Source: Symsagittifera roscoffensis
Taxonomy: Eukaryota; Xenacoelomorpha; Acoela; Convolutidae
Length of the DNA stretch: 64,000 nt
Reading direction: 5' to 3'
Assembly: GCF_963678635.1 (NCBI RefSeq)
Contig: NC_087063.1
Span: 83,251,574 to 83,315,573, forward strand
Positions within the stretch are counted from its first letter, which is position 1. The number at the start of each line of letters is the position of its first letter. The notes below the pieces were generated by a model. The model searched no databases. It was given only the letters and a program-made list of their open reading frames with translations, and was not told the DNA's origin. Of this stretch, positions 12,101 through 21,000 are shown piece by piece. Both the position numbers and the translations under genes were made by a program.

Positions 12101-13334
12101 ACAGGTTGCCTTCGAGAACATAAAGCGGGAACTGTGCGAAGCGCCAGTGCTGGGCATGCCTACAGAGAAGGGCATGTATGTTCTCGACACAGACGCATCG
12201 GTGGTGGCCATCTCAGGAATATTGCATCAAGAGCAAGAATGGAACGGAAGAACAGTTCTCCGTCCCATTGCATACGGCAGCAAAGTCTTGAGTGACACAG
12301 AGATGAAATATAGCGCACCAAAAGCAGAAATGTTTGCAGTAGTCACCTTCGTGGAGAAGTACCGTGCATACTTGGGGAGCGCTCCCTTCAAGTTACGCGT
12401 GGACAACAGAGCGTTATCCTGGTTGAAGACCTACTCGATGGATCAGAGTTATATTGGTAGATGGATAGTAAGACTGGATGGCTACCATATGATAATCGAA
12501 CATAGGATGCGTGATAAACACCAGAATGCTGACAGCCTCAGTAAGAAAACTGAGTTCTACGAAAGATTGGAGCAGAAGCAGGCCAATCAGGCGGAAGTAA
12601 AGGAGGGATTCTCTTTTTTGGACAAAGAAACTTATGAAGCGCTTCCCTTAACGAGATGGTTGGATAAATCAGGACATCCAATTCCAGGGCACCCTGAGTT
12701 ACCTGTAGAGAAAGCAGCCGAGATAAAGATCCTGTCCAAGGAGGATCCGGTCCCCTTGGATTTGTTGCTGCGCTCGAACCTGGTCCAGCAAGAACTCTCT
12801 CGCATGAATATAAACAGCCTCTCATTATTGGATAAAACGGTGCAAGTCACACCACAAGTAATGCGGATGCTGGGTGGATTGTTAGAAAGAGAAGTGACCA
12901 GAGATGACCCCGAGTGGACAGCAGCAGTGGCATCGCTGACAGTCAGTGAGAAGGTGAAGATCATGCCGTTCAGACGACAACACGAAGAGAACGAGAGGGA
13001 TTGTAGGACAATAGTTCAGCAACTAGTATCCTCAATACCCCAAGAGATTTTAACCAGTACTTCTTACGGACAGAAAGGACAGGAGAGCGGCAAGCAAAAG
13101 AAAACTGTCACCTTTGTAGACCGGGATAAAGAGGGTGAAGTTGTAAAACAAAATCTGCTGCAAGACTATTTGTCCGGGGAGAAGGATAAGGAGAAAAACC
13201 AGCGATCACAAGATCAACACCCGGGACAAGTGAATTGGTCCGGGGAGTCCGAGATAGACGAGAAAATTCCTGATGAGAAACAGGACCTAGAGAACAAGGA
13301 TACGCGGACAAGGTGTACCCGATGCAGAAGCTGA
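9192..13334 (+). CDS. pol: Pol of element A, N-terminal part: zinc knuckles, protease, RT, RNase H
   Basis: This is the replication polyprotein of a Ty3/gypsy-like element. Two CCHC zinc knuckles (C7-C10-H15-C20 and C59-C62-H67-C72) bind nucleic acid. The aspartic protease has its active site at LLDTGA (D366). Reverse transcriptase runs from about residue 690 to 930, with the first catalytic Asp at 786 and the YVDD box at 851-854. RNase H starts near 995 with DTDAS (D1001). The frame then enters a charged linker and is closed at 13,334, because a 1,274-bp tandem duplication (not a multiple of three) shifts the frame at 13,296. Without the duplication, pol would continue as a single ORF into the integrase part. 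It probably begins as a gag-pol fusion; 9192 is the first ATG after the gag stop. Confidence 0.92.
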   Translation: MDKRRSCANCCSTDHHVSACPAYKQGMKAIGFSLEDEDASELDHEDFMRGVIAKFGPRCFFCNLEGHFKSDCPQFWDAVADIKHPRHEEALSGVKASKARLLSEAEARRKDKSQELVAKKMQAVTEEAREPEPATAADDFKIDYRAAARDAINRVQQELVTKEIEQKVKLELENEKLQEQLNAFEATEVEEAKAPSSLSMKLNVISGQRFGMAPQGSKIQSIISVAGHQVIRNLSELSEFTLMHLDTYADYLRQMEPRTESRAVRALLTTGGPRMKKLHGRYLEVYGPYQVMLNVDGISIYTRTYVTKDDDQIGQIYLGEEELKVRRIGHDAMMEQDAVHIGYEADVTAHLLDTNGTKIGVTGLLDTGAVVSVMPLKTWERMGFTREDLIPTNLRLAAANRGAIYVAGRTPITVLHMGGRDLWMSFLVVENLDDADQFILGRDFVRNFDVMIDLNNGLIRIRNPDRKYVKRPINRIITDEKKVPVFLDRKVKLQPGQAVVAIFRMRNLNSLSDSKQVCLVPNPNSQSSVILGRSFSVTRNGLCVSVLLNTLDTTVSIQRGKKLGYALPMRTDYEETENSKKYSVKDCPYHANKDKILKRINELKSIHKLFSMKSETDDGLSSCSNFPERPSSYELDSDKPVLPEIEHLKGKIGEGDFEKLRDLLDRNAAVFSKHKADIGCCNFVEHEIELEEGAVPHREGARRMTPHKSEACRTEIEMLLEYDMIEPSKSPWACGVVMAKKKGGQLRFCCDFRYLNAVTIKDAYPIPRIDESLSKLGDAKFFTTLDLGSAFWQVPLRKKDREKTGFACELGLYQWKRMPFGLCNATATFQRLMAQALTGVTKKYGNLLMCYVDDVVIATPTLEDHIDRLDEVFGCMKRAGLKCKPSKCEILRDSIKYLGRMVDRHGVRPDPEAVEAVMTWKAPRTDTQLMSFLGFANYYREFIKGYADKVYPMQKLMRNKGKKFEWNDEAQVAFENIKRELCEAPVLGMPTEKGMYVLDTDASVVAISGILHQEQEWNGRTVLRPIAYGSKVLSDTEMKYSAPKAEMFAVVTFVEKYRAYLGSAPFKLRVDNRALSWLKTYSMDQSYIGRWIVRLDGYHMIIEHRMRDKHQNADSLSKKTEFYERLEQKQANQAEVKEGFSFLDKETYEALPLTRWLDKSGHPIPGHPELPVEKAAEIKILSKEDPVPLDLLLRSNLVQQELSRMNINSLSLLDKTVQVTPQVMRMLGGLLEREVTRDDPEWTAAVASLTVSEKVKIMPFRRQHEENERDCRTIVQQLVSSIPQEILTSTSYGQKGQESGKQKKTVTFVDRDKEGEVVKQNLLQDYLSGEKDKEKNQRSQDQHPGQVNWSGESEIDEKIPDEKQDLENKDTRTRCTRCRS

Positions 13335-14569
13335 TGCGCAACAAAGGGAAAAAGTTCGAATGGAACGATGAGGCACAGGTTGCCTTCGAGAACATAAAGC
13401 GGGAACTGTGCGAAGCGCCAGTGCTGGGCATGCCTACAGAGAAGGGCATGTATGTTCTCGACACAGACGCATCGGTGGTGGCCATCTCAGGAATATTGCA
13501 TCAAGAGCAAGAATGGAACGGAAGAACAGTTCTCCGTCCCATTGCATACGGCAGCAAAGTCTTGAGTGACACAGAGATGAAATATAGCGCACCAAAAGCA
13601 GAAATGTTTGCAGTAGTCACCTTCGTGGAGAAGTACCGTGCATACTTGGGGAGCGCTCCCTTCAAGTTACGCGTGGACAACAGAGCGTTATCCTGGTTGA
13701 AGACCTACTCGATGGATCAGAGTTATATTGGTAGATGGATAGTAAGACTGGATGGCTACCATATGATAATCGAACATAGGATGCGTGATAAACACCAGAA
13801 TGCTGACAGCCTCAGTAAGAAAACTGAGTTCTACGAAAGATTGGAGCAGAAGCAGGCCAATCAGGCGGAAGTAAAGGAGGGATTCTCTTTTTTGGACAAA
13901 GAAACTTATGAAGCGCTTCCCTTAACGAGATGGTTGGATAAATCAGGACATCCAATTCCAGGGCACCCTGAGTTACCTGTAGAGAAAGCAGCCGAGATAA
14001 AGATCCTGTCCAAGGAGGATCCGGTCCCCTTGGATTTGTTGCTGCGCTCGAACCTGGTCCAGCAAGAACTCTCTCGCATGAATATAAACAGCCTCTCATT
14101 ATTGGATAAAACGGTGCAAGTCACACCACAAGTAATGCGGATGCTGGGTGGATTGTTAGAAAGAGAAGTGACCAGAGATGACCCCGAGTGGACAGCAGCA
14201 GTGGCATCGCTGACAGTCAGTGAGAAGGTGAAGATCATGCCGTTCAGACGACAACACGAAGAGAACGAGAGGGATTGTAGGACAATAGTTCAGCAACTAG
14301 TATCCTCAATACCCCAAGAGATTTTAACCAGTACTTCTTACGGACAGAAAGGACAGGAGAGCGGCAAGCAAAAGAAAACTGTCACCTTTGTAGACCGGGA
14401 TAAAGAGGGTGAAGTTGTAAAACAAAATCTGCTGCAAGACTATTTGTCCGGGGAGAAGGATAAGGAGAAAAACCAGCGATCACAAGATCAACACCCGGGA
14501 CAAGTGAATTGGTCCGGGGAGTCCGAGATAGACGAGAAAATTCCTGATGAGAAACAGGACCTAGAGAAC
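12022..14569 (+). repeat. 1,274-bp tandem duplication inside pol
   Basis: Positions 12022-13295 recur as 13296-14569. The unit covers the end of RT, all of RNase H and the charged linker before integrase. The junction has four bases of microhomology (AAGG). The copies look identical by eye, so the event is recent, or is an assembly error. The unit is not a multiple of three and so disrupts pol. Confidence 0.93.
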
Positions 14570-17500
14570 AAGGTTTTGTCCGGGGAGTTCAGATGGATGC
14601 GAAGGAAATACAGACATGATCTGGAGGAGCGTGCAGTCTCCAGCACAACACCTTCGACGGATGATGAATCCCGAAACTCAGGAATGGATACCTATTCCGA
14701 CAGGAATTCGACCTCGGGATCGGAACTGTCAGAACTAGCGATACACACGCTACTAGTGGAAACTCGGGCAAAGGACCTGGACAGAGAAGTGTACCAGGAT
14801 CCTGACAGTGATCGCTACCTAATACCAAGCGAAAGAGTCTTTGACAACGCAGCGGATGGATTAGAAACGATAGCGGTATCGAAACGTTCGATAAGCCTGT
14901 TGCCGCAGAAAGAGGTAGTCAGGACTGATCTTCAGCCGTTTCAGCAAGAAACACAACCGTTGGCGAAGATTTGTTGCGTTAAGATGGAAGAAGACACACA
15001 TCAGCCCAACGAGCTGAATAGTCAGATGAGAGTCATGAAGACGTACTTGAAGGCGAGATACAGACTCTCGGACCTTCTAAGGGCGCAGAGAAATGATCGC
15101 ATGACAAGCAACCTAAAAAGGTGGATAGAAAACGGTGCACCTGACAAAGGTGACCTGGAAGAAGACAGCTATAGGATCCTGAGACAATACTTCATGCAGA
15201 AGGAGGGGAGATTATATCTGAACAAGGACGGGATCGTGGCTTGCAGGAGAAGAGAAGAAGACAAGGTCTTATACAAATATAACGCGATAGTGTTGCCGCA
15301 ACTCTATCAGACAGAACTATTATTCAGGTCGCATGATCAGATGGGCCATCAAGGGATCGACAAAGTGTATCAGAGGATCCTGAAGCGCTTTGAGTGGCCT
15401 GGGATGAAAAAGGCATGCGAGAAATGGGTGACAGCATGTCTGTCATGCCAACAGGTCAAGGATCCTAGGAAGTTGCGATTTCCTTTACAATCAATTGAGT
15501 CGTCTGAATTCAACGAGGTGGTGCAGATAGATCACCAGAAGATATGCATGACAGACAGCGGTTACAACCAAGTCTTGGTCATGATAGATCACTTCACGAA
15601 GTATGCAGAGGCCGTGCCCTGCATAACTGCCTCGGCGGAAGAGACATGCGACCACCTGATCAATACGTGGATAGCAAGACATGGTTGTCCAATGACGTTT
15701 CAATCGGACAATGGAACGGCTTTCGTAGGCGAGCTTACGAAAGAGCTTATGAGACGGTCACAAGTCGCTCAGGCTCACTCCACGACATACCACCCTCAGA
15801 CGAATGGCTTGGTGGAAAGACAGAATAGAACGCTAGTGTCGATACTGAGGGTATATTGTTCCAGGTACATGACCGATTGGGACAGATACCTTCCACAGGT
15901 GATGGGAGCTTATAATAGCACGCAACACTCCACCACTGGAGTCAGTCCACACATGATGCTGACGGGACACGAGAAGTCTTTACCCTTGACATTCTTCTAC
16001 CCAGAGTATGAGGGAAAGAAAACATCTCCACAGGTTTACGTAAGGGATGTGATCAGACGTCAACAGGAGTTGAACGATCTGTGTAGACGAAATACTCAGC
16101 AAGCACAGGCAAGGCAAAAGAAAAGATTCGACAAGAAAGCAGCTGGCGCAAAAGCTTACTCGGTGGGAGACTATGTATGGGTATTTCAGAACGTTATACC
16201 ACCGAAAGGGACAAAGAAACTTCTAAAGAAATGGAGGGGACCCTTCATGATTACGGAGGTACACCAGGAGGGACGCTTTTATAGACTGAGTACTGGCCGA
16301 GCCGCCCACTACGAGAACATCAAGCCACACAATCCATCGACAGAAGACTGGTGTATACCTGCAGACATGGAAGAAGGGGATTATCTAATGATGGATCCTA
16401 CTTGTGAGGTCAATGAAAAAGGCACCAGGGAGAAGAACGATGGAAACGAAGTCGTAGAGGAAGGTACGGATACACCATTGGACCTGGATCCAAACGAACA
16501 GATCGAAGCGGACGATGAAACCTTACCCTACGCAGAGGAAGATTGGCAGGATCCCGAACAGACAGAGGTTCCCAAGAACTTGGAACCAGATCTTCCGTTC
16601 ACGATGCAGACTCGTCGGAAGGACGGGACGAGACCAAGAAAGAAGTACAATCCTTACGGTGACGACTTTGTAGTGGATAGGATAGATCTAAAGAAAATAG
16701 TGGAGGAAGTAGTGGGCTTAGAGGAAATAACTGTGTCACAAGACATTGACATAGTCAATGATCACAACGATGAGTGGGTTGACGACTGGTCAAAACCCGA
16801 GGTAGAATTTGACGATGAGCAACAGCAGTCATATGAACAAGACCAGACGAACCTGCGTGTCTTAGAGTGGCTGAATGAAACGACCTCGGATCCAGAGAAG
16901 ACCAGCGTCACAATTCAAGACGTAGATCGTGAAAGCATGAAATACATCAAGACTGAACGAGACGATCCTTCCTGGGCTGCCCAGGAAGGACAACTTCTCA
17001 TTTCAGCTTCTAACCTTGACTTAATACCCGGTATGCGATCGACGGGGACACCGATGGATATTTTTGTCCGGGGAGTGGGGGTAGGACTTACCCACACTGA
17101 AAACTTGATAATACAAAAATTAAGAATAGCAAGAGAAACAGGAGACTTAGAAGCAGAAACAGGCGAAGAACCTAAGAAACCTGATACAGGCAGGGTAGTT
17201 GAGTCATATTTTAATTTACCAAATGAATATTCTAGTAACATAATACTAACAGACAGTGATTTCATACTCACAAACAGAACATGTGCGATAGCAATCACCG
17301 CAGACATGAGTTTTAGGACAGCGTTAGCGGCAGATTTTAAGAGGGAATATAAAAACGTGGAATTCCTTTGGAAGCAAAGACCAGGGATATGGGGCGTAGC
17401 AGCCTTACCCCCGGCGGTGTCGCAAACACCGGGAAAGTACTTATGCTTCCTGGTAACGAGGGCGACAGAGAAGCAGCACGTGGATCCAGAAAATCTTGTC

Positions 17501-17686
17501 TTGTCTTTGACGAGGCTGAGGGACTTCCTTGTGGAAATGGACGTGAAGGAGCTTTCGCTTCCAGTGTACGATCCAAATAGAGGAAGACTGCATCCTCGGG
17601 AATTGTACGCGCTTGTACACGTGATATTCTCTGATACAAACATACAAGTATATCTACATAAGAAATATTACTTAAGTATAGGCTGA
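13313..17686 (+). CDS. pol: Pol of element A, C-terminal part: RNase H copy, integrase, macro-like domain
   Basis: This frame starts at a GTG within the duplicated RNase H segment, so its true upstream partner is the preceding ORF. After the RNase H copy and a charged linker comes integrase. Its zinc-binding HHCC residues are H674, H679, C709 and C712. The catalytic triad is D740, D799 and E835, giving the classic D-X35-E spacing. A GPF/SH3-like module follows (GPFMITEVHQ, ~residues 975-1015). After an acidic linker, the final ~210 residues (from ~1248) resemble a macro domain of the OARD1/POA1 type: DSDF loop, ITADMS, ALAADFKREY, VAALPP, the KYLCFLVTRA strand and a C-terminal IQVYLHKKYYL strand. 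The usual GCG catalytic loop is replaced by DPNRG. No chromodomain is seen. The macro part is in frame with pol here. Confidence 0.88.
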   Translation: MYPMQKLMRNKGKKFEWNDEAQVAFENIKRELCEAPVLGMPTEKGMYVLDTDASVVAISGILHQEQEWNGRTVLRPIAYGSKVLSDTEMKYSAPKAEMFAVVTFVEKYRAYLGSAPFKLRVDNRALSWLKTYSMDQSYIGRWIVRLDGYHMIIEHRMRDKHQNADSLSKKTEFYERLEQKQANQAEVKEGFSFLDKETYEALPLTRWLDKSGHPIPGHPELPVEKAAEIKILSKEDPVPLDLLLRSNLVQQELSRMNINSLSLLDKTVQVTPQVMRMLGGLLEREVTRDDPEWTAAVASLTVSEKVKIMPFRRQHEENERDCRTIVQQLVSSIPQEILTSTSYGQKGQESGKQKKTVTFVDRDKEGEVVKQNLLQDYLSGEKDKEKNQRSQDQHPGQVNWSGESEIDEKIPDEKQDLENKVLSGEFRWMRRKYRHDLEERAVSSTTPSTDDESRNSGMDTYSDRNSTSGSELSELAIHTLLVETRAKDLDREVYQDPDSDRYLIPSERVFDNAADGLETIAVSKRSISLLPQKEVVRTDLQPFQQETQPLAKICCVKMEEDTHQPNELNSQMRVMKTYLKARYRLSDLLRAQRNDRMTSNLKRWIENGAPDKGDLEEDSYRILRQYFMQKEGRLYLNKDGIVACRRREEDKVLYKYNAIVLPQLYQTELLFRSHDQMGHQGIDKVYQRILKRFEWPGMKKACEKWVTACLSCQQVKDPRKLRFPLQSIESSEFNEVVQIDHQKICMTDSGYNQVLVMIDHFTKYAEAVPCITASAEETCDHLINTWIARHGCPMTFQSDNGTAFVGELTKELMRRSQVAQAHSTTYHPQTNGLVERQNRTLVSILRVYCSRYMTDWDRYLPQVMGAYNSTQHSTTGVSPHMMLTGHEKSLPLTFFYPEYEGKKTSPQVYVRDVIRRQQELNDLCRRNTQQAQARQKKRFDKKAAGAKAYSVGDYVWVFQNVIPPKGTKKLLKKWRGPFMITEVHQEGRFYRLSTGRAAHYENIKPHNPSTEDWCIPADMEEGDYLMMDPTCEVNEKGTREKNDGNEVVEEGTDTPLDLDPNEQIEADDETLPYAEEDWQDPEQTEVPKNLEPDLPFTMQTRRKDGTRPRKKYNPYGDDFVVDRIDLKKIVEEVVGLEEITVSQDIDIVNDHNDEWVDDWSKPEVEFDDEQQQSYEQDQTNLRVLEWLNETTSDPEKTSVTIQDVDRESMKYIKTERDDPSWAAQEGQLLISASNLDLIPGMRSTGTPMDIFVRGVGVGLTHTENLIIQKLRIARETGDLEAETGEEPKKPDTGRVVESYFNLPNEYSSNIILTDSDFILTNRTCAIAITADMSFRTALAADFKREYKNVEFLWKQRPGIWGVAALPPAVSQTPGKYLCFLVTRATEKQHVDPENLVLSLTRLRDFLVEMDVKELSLPVYDPNRGRLHPRELYALVHVIFSDTNIQVYLHKKYYLSIG
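17058..17097 (+). promoter_or_regulatory. Invariant 40-base block with purine-rich core
   Basis: These 40 bases are identical in element B (38968-39007, minus strand), and the first 34 are identical in C (55841-55874), including silent positions, although flanking codons differ. The core GGGGAGTGGGGGTAGGA is purine-rich, recalling a central polypurine tract. It encodes part of the segment leading into the macro-like domain. The cis role is inferred. Confidence 0.5.
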
Positions 17687-18076
17687 GTGAAGTGCGAAAG
17701 AGTGTTATGCCAAAGATTAAGTTGTGTGTAACATGTGATATGTGTGTTATGTTATGTTATGTGTTAGGTTATTAAGATCATGGGTAAGTAGGGGTTAGTG
17801 ACCATGAACAACTGAATGACGATCTTGGGAATAGATCCAAAGTTTGGACTGTCCAATCTTAGGTCGAATTCCAAAATTTTAGAAACCAATTGATTTTAAC
17901 AAATTTTAGGATAAATATCTTTTTATCTGAACTGTTTTAAGCAAATTTTAACGATATATGTTAAGGTGAAACTGACAAGTGTGACATTCGTGATTTCTTT
18001 TCTAGATCCTGATTGATCATTTAAATTACTCACTTGAGTCAAAGAATCGAATCAAATCAAACTTGAAAAGAATAGA
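17687..18076 (+). other. Spacer between pol and ORF3 of element A
   Basis: This is 390 bases of AT-rich non-coding DNA, beginning with GT-rich TGTTATG repeats. No ORF or terminal repeat is seen. The matching spacers in B (37862-38384) and C (56464-56957) are of similar size, and all three contain a 3' splice site before the ORF3 start. Confidence 0.7.
17972..18005 (+). promoter_or_regulatory. Putative 3' splice site for ORF3 mRNA (element A)
   Basis: A branch-like CTGAC (17972-17976) is followed by a pyrimidine-rich run and TTTCTTTTCTAG ending at 18005, 71 bases before the ORF3 ATG. Elements B and C have TTTCTGTTTTCAG and TTTTACTTTCAG at the equivalent place. This suggests a spliced subgenomic ORF3 message. 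Confidence 0.55.
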
Positions 18077-21000
18077 ATGGACAACTTCAACCTGGATGAA
18101 TTGATGGACCTGGCAGAGGCATATGTAGGACCGATGGTAGATGCGATCTATCGTCGGCTGATCGAACGAGACTTCGCTCTGGAGGACCCAGAGGTGGTCA
18201 TGTTGCTGACCGCCCTGATCAACATCTTGGGGCACGACAACCGTGGGGACCGCCCCACGGAAGTCCTGTTGATGGCAGCATATGGAGAAAGAGGAGTACT
18301 AGACCGCCCGAACATGAGAGTGATGAGGTGGAGAAACGGGGCTCTCTCAGGGAGTGACTTGGCGAATGAGCCTGGATTGGGAAGTTCTAGGACTTACCAA
18401 CCAGGTGAGATGCCAATGCCCTCTAAGCCTAAACCTGGGCTGACTAGAATGCATCGGGAGATGAACAGCGAGGCGACCTCGTCTGGTTCACCACTGAGAG
18501 CAGCTGTGCCACCAAAAAGGACGAAAGTAACACAGAAGGTTCAGACGAACCAAACCATACAAGATCTGGACGAGATGAACGATCAGCTGAGAAGTACGAA
18601 GAAGGAGTTAGACGATATGACGAAGACCATGCTGGCGATGGAGGAAGACCGGGAAATGTGGAGAAAGTTGTTTGAAGACTGCAACAAAAAGCAGGGTCAA
18701 GAGATCGAACGCTTAAGGCAGGAATACAAAGAGCGATCGGAGCAGGTGGCGCTGACAACGGCCGTGGAGAAAGTGATACCTGCAAGGGATATTCCTCGTG
18801 GGCAGTCCCCGATGGAGCTCTTGACACCTCGAGAAATGAGTCAAACAACGGAGACACGGCTTCCAGCAGAGACGAACCGAGTAACAATCCCGGATCCTAG
18901 TGACACCTTGGGTGATCCCGTCGTAGAACAGACAGTGAGAAAACTGATAGAGACAGCTGGACGATTGGTCGCTAACAAGAATGCACCAGGTTCCGGGGTG
19001 ACTGCACCCTATGGAACGATTGACGATACGGGCAGAGTACAACTCTCCCAGACAGTAATCAGACAAGGGATGAGTAACGTGACACCACTCATGGGGAACT
19101 CGAGAATCCCAGAGAGGAAAGTAAGGAAGATGCCAGCGAAGAAAGTGTCTCGTGTAATAGACGTGCAGAAGAATAATCAATTGAAGTATAATTTCACGGG
19201 AGTTCCGGAGACAGATCCGAGGGCCTGCTTCAATCGAGCTACCTGGAGCCCGGCTGTGAACCTGCAGCAACCACCACTCGGGACATCTCACCTGATATTG
19301 GGAGACAGCTTAGTCAGAGTGCTGTCGAATTTGAGGACCTCATGGGTCACCACGGTGATGGCCTTTGGAGGCGCGACGATTGCCCAATTACATCGCATGG
19401 TGGAGCTGATGAATCCAGGGAAGATACCCAATGTGATGATCTTAGTTGGGACGAATGATATCTCCAGAGGATCAGATGAGCAGGAAGCACTGTGGGAATC
19501 AATGATGGTGTGTTTGTTCACTACTCTCTGGCAGAAGTTCAGTTGCGCGGTACTGACCGTTTGCACGGTGCCAATGAACGCAAGAAGCCTGACAGCATCA
19601 GGAAGAAGGCACAACGAGGGAGTCATGAGATGGAACAACATCTTGAGAAACCTAGCAAATCGAAATGCCGGAAGAATGATCCTCATGGACATTGAACATG
19701 AATTGAGAGCCATGGATCAAGCCAGACTGACCACAGATGGCATCCACTTCGACAGTGTCGAAGGACAAGCTTGGTTGAATCGAGTCTTCCAAGAACGGTT
19801 GGATGAGCTGGAAGCAGAACTCTTTGACACAGGAGTGCTGAAGGAAGAGGGAACGGTGAGTGATACGGTGATCACCACCTTTGTGCCTCCTAACCTGGAA
19901 ACACGCTTGGGTACGGTCCCAGCCGTCACAAATTACCGGCAACAAAGCTCCAGTGAACCAGGTCGAAGAACAGACGTACAGGATCGGTTGGGAGAAGCAC
20001 CGATGAGGAGGACAATTCATCCTAGGAGAAGGATAGGACCTGTCAACCAACCAATCGAGGAAGTAGCAGGCACATCTAGATCGGACACTAGATCGGAGAC
20101 GACGAGTACCAGTCGAGAGGAGAGACCGAGCAGAGGCTCATTGATGTGGTCGCGATCCATACCGTCTCCTTGGCATATATACAAAGACGAACTAATGAAG
20201 CTGGACCTACAGAGAGTGAGCTTCATCGAAGATGCAAGGAAGATGCTGAATGGAGCGACGCTATCCGTCAGCAGATTGTACTCGATAACCGGCGTAGACT
20301 GGTTGATAGCCGCTAGCATAAATTTCAGTTCCACGACGGCCTTGAGATTTGCCGACTTGGAGGGACTGCCCTCCAACAACACAATGGGACCTGTGAATGC
20401 AAGACCGTTGCAAGATGTGAGATTGAACCATGATGAGAGGAATCGTGAAGAAAGACCAGGAAGATTCCTGACGACGAGAGCGCCGATTGGACAACACGTG
20501 AAGATATTTAGGCAACTGACGACACCACCTGGTCATGTGAAGGAGAGGGTGTACCCAAAACTAGTGAACCAAGATGGTGATGCCCAGAGATATGGCGGAT
20601 TGACAGCGATAAAGAAAGATGAGACCATCTTCGCCGCCTACGACAAAGCAGAGATGAGAAAGGCCAAAATCATGGTAGTAGCGAATTCAGAGTTCGTGTA
20701 CACCTCTAAGTCTTTGTTTTGGCCGGACGTCATAATGCTGGCCGCAGTTGACCTGGACCTATTGCAATCAGTGTCATTGGCTATAGGGGTACAAAGGCAG
20801 ACAGAAATGAACCCGATAACGATTGTGTTTGCTGGCATCAATGACCATCTGCACAGTAGAGGTTTTCTGAGCAGGCTCAGAGATTCTGCAACAGCAGAAA
20901 ACGCAGTATGGCCAGCGATAAAAGACATCCTGGAGTCGATGGGTGAAGTGGTGGACGCGACGAAGGAGGGATCATTCAATAAAGTGACGTTGAGAGTAGT

